From contig CM035422.1 of assembly GCA_020310875.1 (NCBI GenBank), forward strand, positions 57,126,406 through 57,190,405: 64,000 bases of DNA. Reading direction: 5' to 3'. This stretch comes from Ceratopteris richardii (Eukaryota > Streptophyta > Polypodiopsida > Polypodiales > Pteridaceae). Under the pieces are notes generated by a model. The model searched no databases. It was not told where the DNA came from and saw nothing but the letters and a program-made list of their open reading frames with translations. The position numbers and the translations under genes are program-made. Below are positions 60,386-64,000 of this stretch, piece after piece (the first letter of the stretch is position 1; the number at the start of each line of letters is the position of its first letter).

Positions 60386-61918
60386 CTATTTTGTCGGTTT
60401 TGCATCTGGAGTCATAGGGATTCTATGAGAACATATATCTGGATCTACTCCTTTCAAATCTTTGTAACTCCACGCAAAAACATCTCTATATTCGCGCAAT
60501 AGGGCAACTAGTTCTTCTTCTTCTTCCTCCGTCAAATCATGCCCTATGTATGTGCATTTTTCTTCTTCTCCTTCTATGGCTACTATTATCTTCTTGGTTT
60601 TCTCTCGGTTATCATATACTTGTCTGTCATTCGCTATTCTATTAGGCATTCGTACCATGATCCTTCTTTCTTCGATTTCGTATTTTTTGAAATTCTCGGG
60701 TACTTCAAATAAGGATTCTTCTTTTTCTGCCATGGTTTCTTTCTTCTTTCTTTTCTTGCCTTCACTCTTGTTAGTCACTTCTGTGGCTAACCTCACCTCA
60801 TTCGTAATTTCCTCCTGTCTCTGAGTGTGAGTCTCTACCTCGAAAAAATATTCTTCCTCTGATGCATAGGGTGGGTCCATGATAATTGATTCTAAATCAA
60901 AATCGCTTGCATCCTCAAATGCATCAGTGTTAGGTTCACACTCTTCTAAAATTGCGTCGCACATGATTGGCTCTATCGTGAAAACTGATATGTCATAGCC
61001 ATCCTCGTCACAGTGGGGTGTCCATTGTTCTTCATTGATGGCTACGTCCATGGTTGCTAGGATTTCCGCCCAACCATGGGGTTCAAACTCTTCGTCTGGA
61101 AATACTACCGGTGCGTAGGCTGGATCTTGAAGGGTTCGTGGATTTTGTTCTACACCTAAGGTCCTGGCTTCTAACTGCTCTTCCTCTTGTTTGGCTACTT
61201 TACACATCCATAAATGGGTATCCTCATGCAACCAAGAAGGATCTGATTCTAATGAGTGCACGGATTCCGTCTCTACTGGTGTCTTATGGATGGTGTTCCA
61301 TTGTATTGGGGGTACATCTCGATGTGAATAGTCTTTAAGATTGACTTTAGTAGTCACTCCTAAATGTTGCAAGTACAAAGAATTAGTTCCCCAATCTTGT
61401 ACAATTTGCAACTGACGCATGAATGGTCGTCCCAATATCATCTCATAAGCATGGTTTTTTGCAAAGTCACAAATGGCGAAAGTATGCTCAAATTCTACAC
61501 CACAAGTGGTGAGAGATATGCCTTCTAGTAAGCCTAATGGTTTTTCTATGTGTCCATCAGCCATTTGTAGCTTCATCCTGGTGGGTCTCAATGCTGGCTT
61601 ACCCCAACGTTTCCATAAAGCGGTGGTAGCTATGGCTACTCCGGCTCCTGAATCTAAGATGGCTTTCGTGGTGTAGCCCTGATGGGTTATCGGAAGATAA
61701 GTGTTACCTTCCTCTCCTTCACTTACATCTCCAATCTTTTCCACGGGTATCTCTGGTACCTTCTTATGTGATCCTATCTGAGAGGGTGTGGTAGCAAGCT
61801 CAGGGAATTGATTTGCTACGTGCTTCCACAATTCTGGTTTTACCTTTAACAATTCCTCCAGAGTGAGATTACACTGTACTTTGGTATTCTTGATCACTTC
61901 CGTGTTCCTAGGGATCAC
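60386..61918 (-). CDS. Gypsy F protease and pre-RT region
   Basis: 510 open codons. The first 85 are the conserved linker (LTLEELLKVKPELWKHVANQ). An aspartic protease follows: AILDSGAGVAIATTALWKRW (Asp89) and MILGRPFMRQL (161-163), with a 72-residue spacing typical of retropepsins. Then come LGVTTKVNLKDYSHRDVPPI, HTHLWMC-type and PDEEFEPHGWAEIL segments shared with B, D and E, an acidic and Lys-rich linker (EGKKRKKKETMAEKEESLFE), and the start of RT (LLREYRDVFAWSYKDLKGVD). The gag side is cut off at 61919 by G2. No start codon can be claimed because the true upstream sequence is missing. Confidence 0.88.
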   Translation of the reverse strand: MIPRNTEVIKNTKVQCNLTLEELLKVKPELWKHVANQFPELATTPSQIGSHKKVPEIPVEKIGDVSEGEEGNTYLPITHQGYTTKAILDSGAGVAIATTALWKRWGKPALRPTRMKLQMADGHIEKPLGLLEGISLTTCGVEFEHTFAICDFAKNHAYEMILGRPFMRQLQIVQDWGTNSLYLQHLGVTTKVNLKDYSHRDVPPIQWNTIHKTPVETESVHSLESDPSWLHEDTHLWMCKVAKQEEEQLEARTLGVEQNPRTLQDPAYAPVVFPDEEFEPHGWAEILATMDVAINEEQWTPHCDEDGYDISVFTIEPIMCDAILEECEPNTDAFEDASDFDLESIIMDPPYASEEEYFFEVETHTQRQEEITNEVRLATEVTNKSEGKKRKKKETMAEKEESLFEVPENFKKYEIEERRIMVRMPNRIANDRQVYDNREKTKKIIVAIEGEEEKCTYIGHDLTEEEEEELVALLREYRDVFAWSYKDLKGVDPDICSHRIPMTPDAKPTK

Positions 61919-61919
61919 T

Positions 61920-62528
61920 GTTGAAGCTCAACGTCAAGGACAAAGCATGGAAGCACATCAAAAGGTGGACACACGAGGAAAGGGAGCAAGTAGGGAGCTC
62001 CAAGAAGTGTATGTCAAATTTTCAGAAGAATCCCCTACAAAAATAGTAATTTTCATCACTAGAAACCATTGTAAATACCATTATCTATTTTTAGTAACTC
62101 CATTTTGTCAAGCCGAGGAGTCCTCGAGCTTGAGGAGTATTAGAAGTACCATCGTACCAATTTTCATAATTTTTAGACTTCGTTTGAGCCCTCAAATAAG
62201 CCCTGGAACCTAATTTTTAACTAGGCCGGACACTAGGTCTGGACAGGGCCAAAACTAGTCAAAAAACTATAAAAAGAGCTAGAGAGCTCATTTTTGGGGT
62301 TAGCTTGTGAGAGAATAGGACTTTTGTAAGAGAACTCTTTTGCAATCTAAGCTTTCCATTGTTCCTCTCTTTGATCTTACTTGTGTGCGTGTGTGTGTAT
62401 GTGTGTGCATGCTTGTGTGCTCTCACTCACGCACTTGTGCCTTCACTTGCTCGTGGTCTTCATACCGGTCCTCACGTCTCCGCGGATTGACAAGTAAAGG
62501 AGGTGGTGCTTACGCTTGAGCTACACCA
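61920..62528 (+). repeat. G2 5' LTR
   Basis: 609 bp from TGTTGAAGCTCAACG to GAGCTACACCA. It shares its middle and right parts with the LTRs of G1 and F and with the pair at 39545-40320, including GTGTGCGTGTGTGTGTATGT. Confidence 0.85.
62267..62276 (+). promoter_or_regulatory. TATA box of the G2 LTR
   Basis: CTATAAAAAG followed by AGCTAGAGAGCTCATTTTT, the block conserved in all LTRs of this family in the window. Confidence 0.72.
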
Positions 62529-62533
62529 AATTT

Positions 62534-62551
62534 TGGCGCCGTTGCCGGGGA
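62534..62551 (+). other. G2 primer binding site (tRNA-Asp)
   Basis: TGGCGCCGTTGCCGGGGA, five bases after the LTR. This exact site is typical of plant Athila/Tat-type gypsy elements primed by tRNA-Asp. Confidence 0.92.
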
Positions 62552-62859
62552 GAGTGCTTCGAGGACGAGCGTTGTGATGGTAAGATCGTAGATTTGCGAC
62601 GTTGGAAGGTAAAAAAAAACTGTCATTTTCTGTTTTTTCCTCTTCATCTTCATCATCATCATCATCTCCACCTTCTTCCATCTTCTTCTTCATAGAAATT
62701 TCTTGTTTTTTAGTGCATTTTCACCATTTTCATACCATTTTTCATGCATTATTGTGTGGGAAGGAGTTAGGAGGTGCAAGGGAGAGCAAGCGCTGTGTTT
62801 TTTTCATGATTTTCTGCTCATACGGAGCTCGCCATAGCCGGTGCTCATAAATTTGAATT

Positions 62860-63850
62860 TCCCGCCAAAAATGCGATTCTGTGATGAAAATCGCGATTCT
62901 GTGAAAATTCAAAATTTTTTGAAAAATCACGATTTTCAGTTTTCCCGCCTAAAAGTTGGTTGAAAAGAATCGCGATTCTGTGTTTTTTCTCAAAAAAACA
63001 CGATTCTCTGCTCAAAATCGCGATTCTCACCAATCACGATTTTCAGCAAAAACACGATTTTGTGAAAAACACGACTTTCTGCTCAAAATCGCGATTCTCA
63101 CAAATCACGATTTTCAGCGAAAAATACGATTTTGAGAAAAACACGATTCTCTATGACAAAATCGCGATTTTCATGCCAAAAACACGATTTTGTGAAAAAG
63201 GCGATTCTGTGAAAACACGAATTTTTGCTCAAAATCGCGATTTTCAAAAACACGATTTTGTGCTCAACATCGCGATTTTCATGTCAAAAACACGATTCTG
63301 AGAAAACACGATTTTCAATCAAAAACACGATTTTGTGAATCACGATTCTCTGAGTCAAAATCGCGATTCTCTAAAACACGATTTTGTGATCAAAATCGCG
63401 ATTTTCAGAAACACGATTTTGTGATCAAAATCGCGATTTTCAGAAACACGATTTTGTGATCAAAATCACGATTTTCAGAAACACGATTTTGTGATCAACA
63501 TCGCGATTTTCAAAAACACGATTTTGTGATCAAAATCGCGATTTTCAGAAACACGATTTTGTGATCAAAATCGCGATTTTCAGAAACACGATTTTGTGAT
63601 CAACATCGCGATTTTCAGAAACACGATTTTGTGATCAACATCGTGATTTTCAGAAACACGATTTTGTGATCAAAATCGCGATTTTCAGAAACACGATTTT
63701 GTGATCAACATCGCGATTTTCAAAAACACGATTTTGTGATCAACATCGCGATTTTCAAATCACGATTTTCTGCTCAAAATCGCGATTTTCAAAAACACGA
63801 TTTTGTGCTCAACATCGCGATTTTTTTGACTTCACAGCATCGCGATTTTC
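62860..63850. repeat. Palindrome array in the G2 leader, partly a 35-bp tandem repeat
   Basis: About 1 kb built from AAAATCGCGATTTT (a 14-bp perfect palindrome; variant AACATCGCGATTTT) and ACACGATTTTGTG units. From 63376 to about 63760 the array is a regular 35-bp tandem repeat of about 11 copies (ACACGATTTTGTGATC then AAAATCGCGATTTTCAGAA). GATTTTGTGATCAAAATC in each unit forms a second inverted repeat. The earlier part (62860-63375) uses the same motifs with irregular spacing. It lies between PBS and gag, matching the G1 array in position. Confidence 0.93.
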
Positions 63851-64000
63851 AGAAAGTTCACAAAATCGTGATTTTCTCCAAAGGTCCTGTTTGCTTGTTT
63901 TGACCCCCAGGAGCCTGATTTGACATAACTTTCTCATCCAAAGTCAGGTGGGACTAGGGAACCAAGGGGGCTCTAAAGAATTTTGAACCATACCAAAGGG

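Larger units (their letters stand above)
50531..61919 (-). mobile_element. Best-preserved gypsy element F with extra coding block
   Basis: A minus-strand Ty3/gypsy element of the non-chromodomain (Tat/Athila-like) branch, provisional. In element order: protease and pre-RT (60386-61918), RT-RNase H-duplicated zinc module-integrase-second retropepsin (56399-60328), a basic QIWVPK-repeat region (55853-56390), unknown X region (53395-55622), P/S/T-rich and coiled-coil pieces (52545-53251), unknown Y protein (51138-52490), and 3' LTR (50531-about 51110). The gag side is cut at 61919 by insertion of G2. F itself is inserted in E. It looks mostly whole in the visible part, with roughly four to six breaks. 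Age cannot be dated because the 5' LTR is outside the window. Confidence 0.88.
61920..64000 (+). mobile_element. Gypsy element G2, 5' LTR and leader (runs off window)
   Basis: Plus-strand LTR 61920-62528, tRNA-Asp PBS 62534-62551, and a leader with an (ATC)n run, a palindrome array (62860-63850) and conserved downstream leader text (63890-64000). The LTR starts TGTTGAAGCTCAACG inside the coding text of F, so G2 inserted in F. The coding part and 3' LTR lie beyond the window. Homology with G1 is clear over LTR, PBS and leader. It is younger-looking than G1. Confidence 0.88.

Noticed and set aside
62860-63850. CRISPR-like array of regular palindromic repeats
   Set aside because: The repeats are contiguous with no unique spacers, the context is a plant LTR-element leader, and no cas-like gene exists. 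It is a minisatellite of palindromes.
62860-63850. Centromeric or other genomic satellite
   Set aside because: Only about 11 regular units, bounded on both sides by leader sequence homologous to G1. Nothing suggests a megabase satellite.

Overview
This window reads as intergenic DNA from a large, repeat-rich land-plant genome. Nearly everything recognisable is plant LTR-retrotransposon sequence: Ty1/copia elements primed by initiator tRNA-Met (TGGTATCAGAGC) and Ty3/gypsy elements primed by a tRNA-Asp-like site (TGGCGCCGTTGCCGGGGA), with 5S-rRNA-like and tRNA-like pieces carried inside some of them. I see no host protein gene, no intact tRNA or rRNA gene and no prokaryotic signal. The plant group cannot be fixed by eye. 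Layout. 1-14318: an old minus-strand copia (A0) holding two younger insertions with visible target-site duplications: copia A1 (1314-7297, ATTAC duplication) and a non-coding LTR element A2 (7803-12090, ATTTT duplication). 14330-17480: a gypsy protease scrap, a CACTA-type transposon end, and a decayed copy of an unusual coding block (16009-17476). 17520-20890: copia K (+). 20916-24881: copia C, whose two LTRs face each other in opposite orientation. 24889-28163: a gypsy-type LTR and a partial copia L (-). 28164-35780: two partial copies of one gypsy family in opposite orientation (B minus, D plus). 35780-42690: unassigned DNA, LTR pieces, an integrase scrap and copia H (-). 42690-46195: gypsy G1 (+). 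46196-50530: gypsy E (-). 50531-61919: gypsy F (-), the best-preserved member, inserted in E. 61920-64000: gypsy G2 (+), inserted in F and running off the window. The most interesting system is the gypsy family represented by F, E, B and D, with related LTRs on G1 and G2. Its 1309-residue pol piece has reverse transcriptase, RNase H and a DD35E integrase, but three things look unusual: the zinc-binding (H2C2) module before the integrase core is duplicated in tandem; a second retropepsin-like domain (DSG...ILG) follows the integrase although an ordinary protease lies upstream; and about 5 kb of extra coding sequence of unknown function lies between pol and the 3' LTR, where some plant gypsy elements carry an env-like gene. 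A diverged copy of that block occurs at 16009-17476. The leaders of G1 and G2 hold, in the same position, arrays of 14-bp palindromes with a shared ATC-NN-GAT core; the G2 array is partly a regular 35-bp tandem repeat. The second theme is the copia family A1/C, whose leaders carry an antisense 5S-rRNA-like segment including most of the internal Pol III promoter, next to a tRNA-type A box; three copies are present. All elements are treated as fossils. A1 and A2 are young (LTRs about 98 percent identical); the rest are older or cut short by later insertions.
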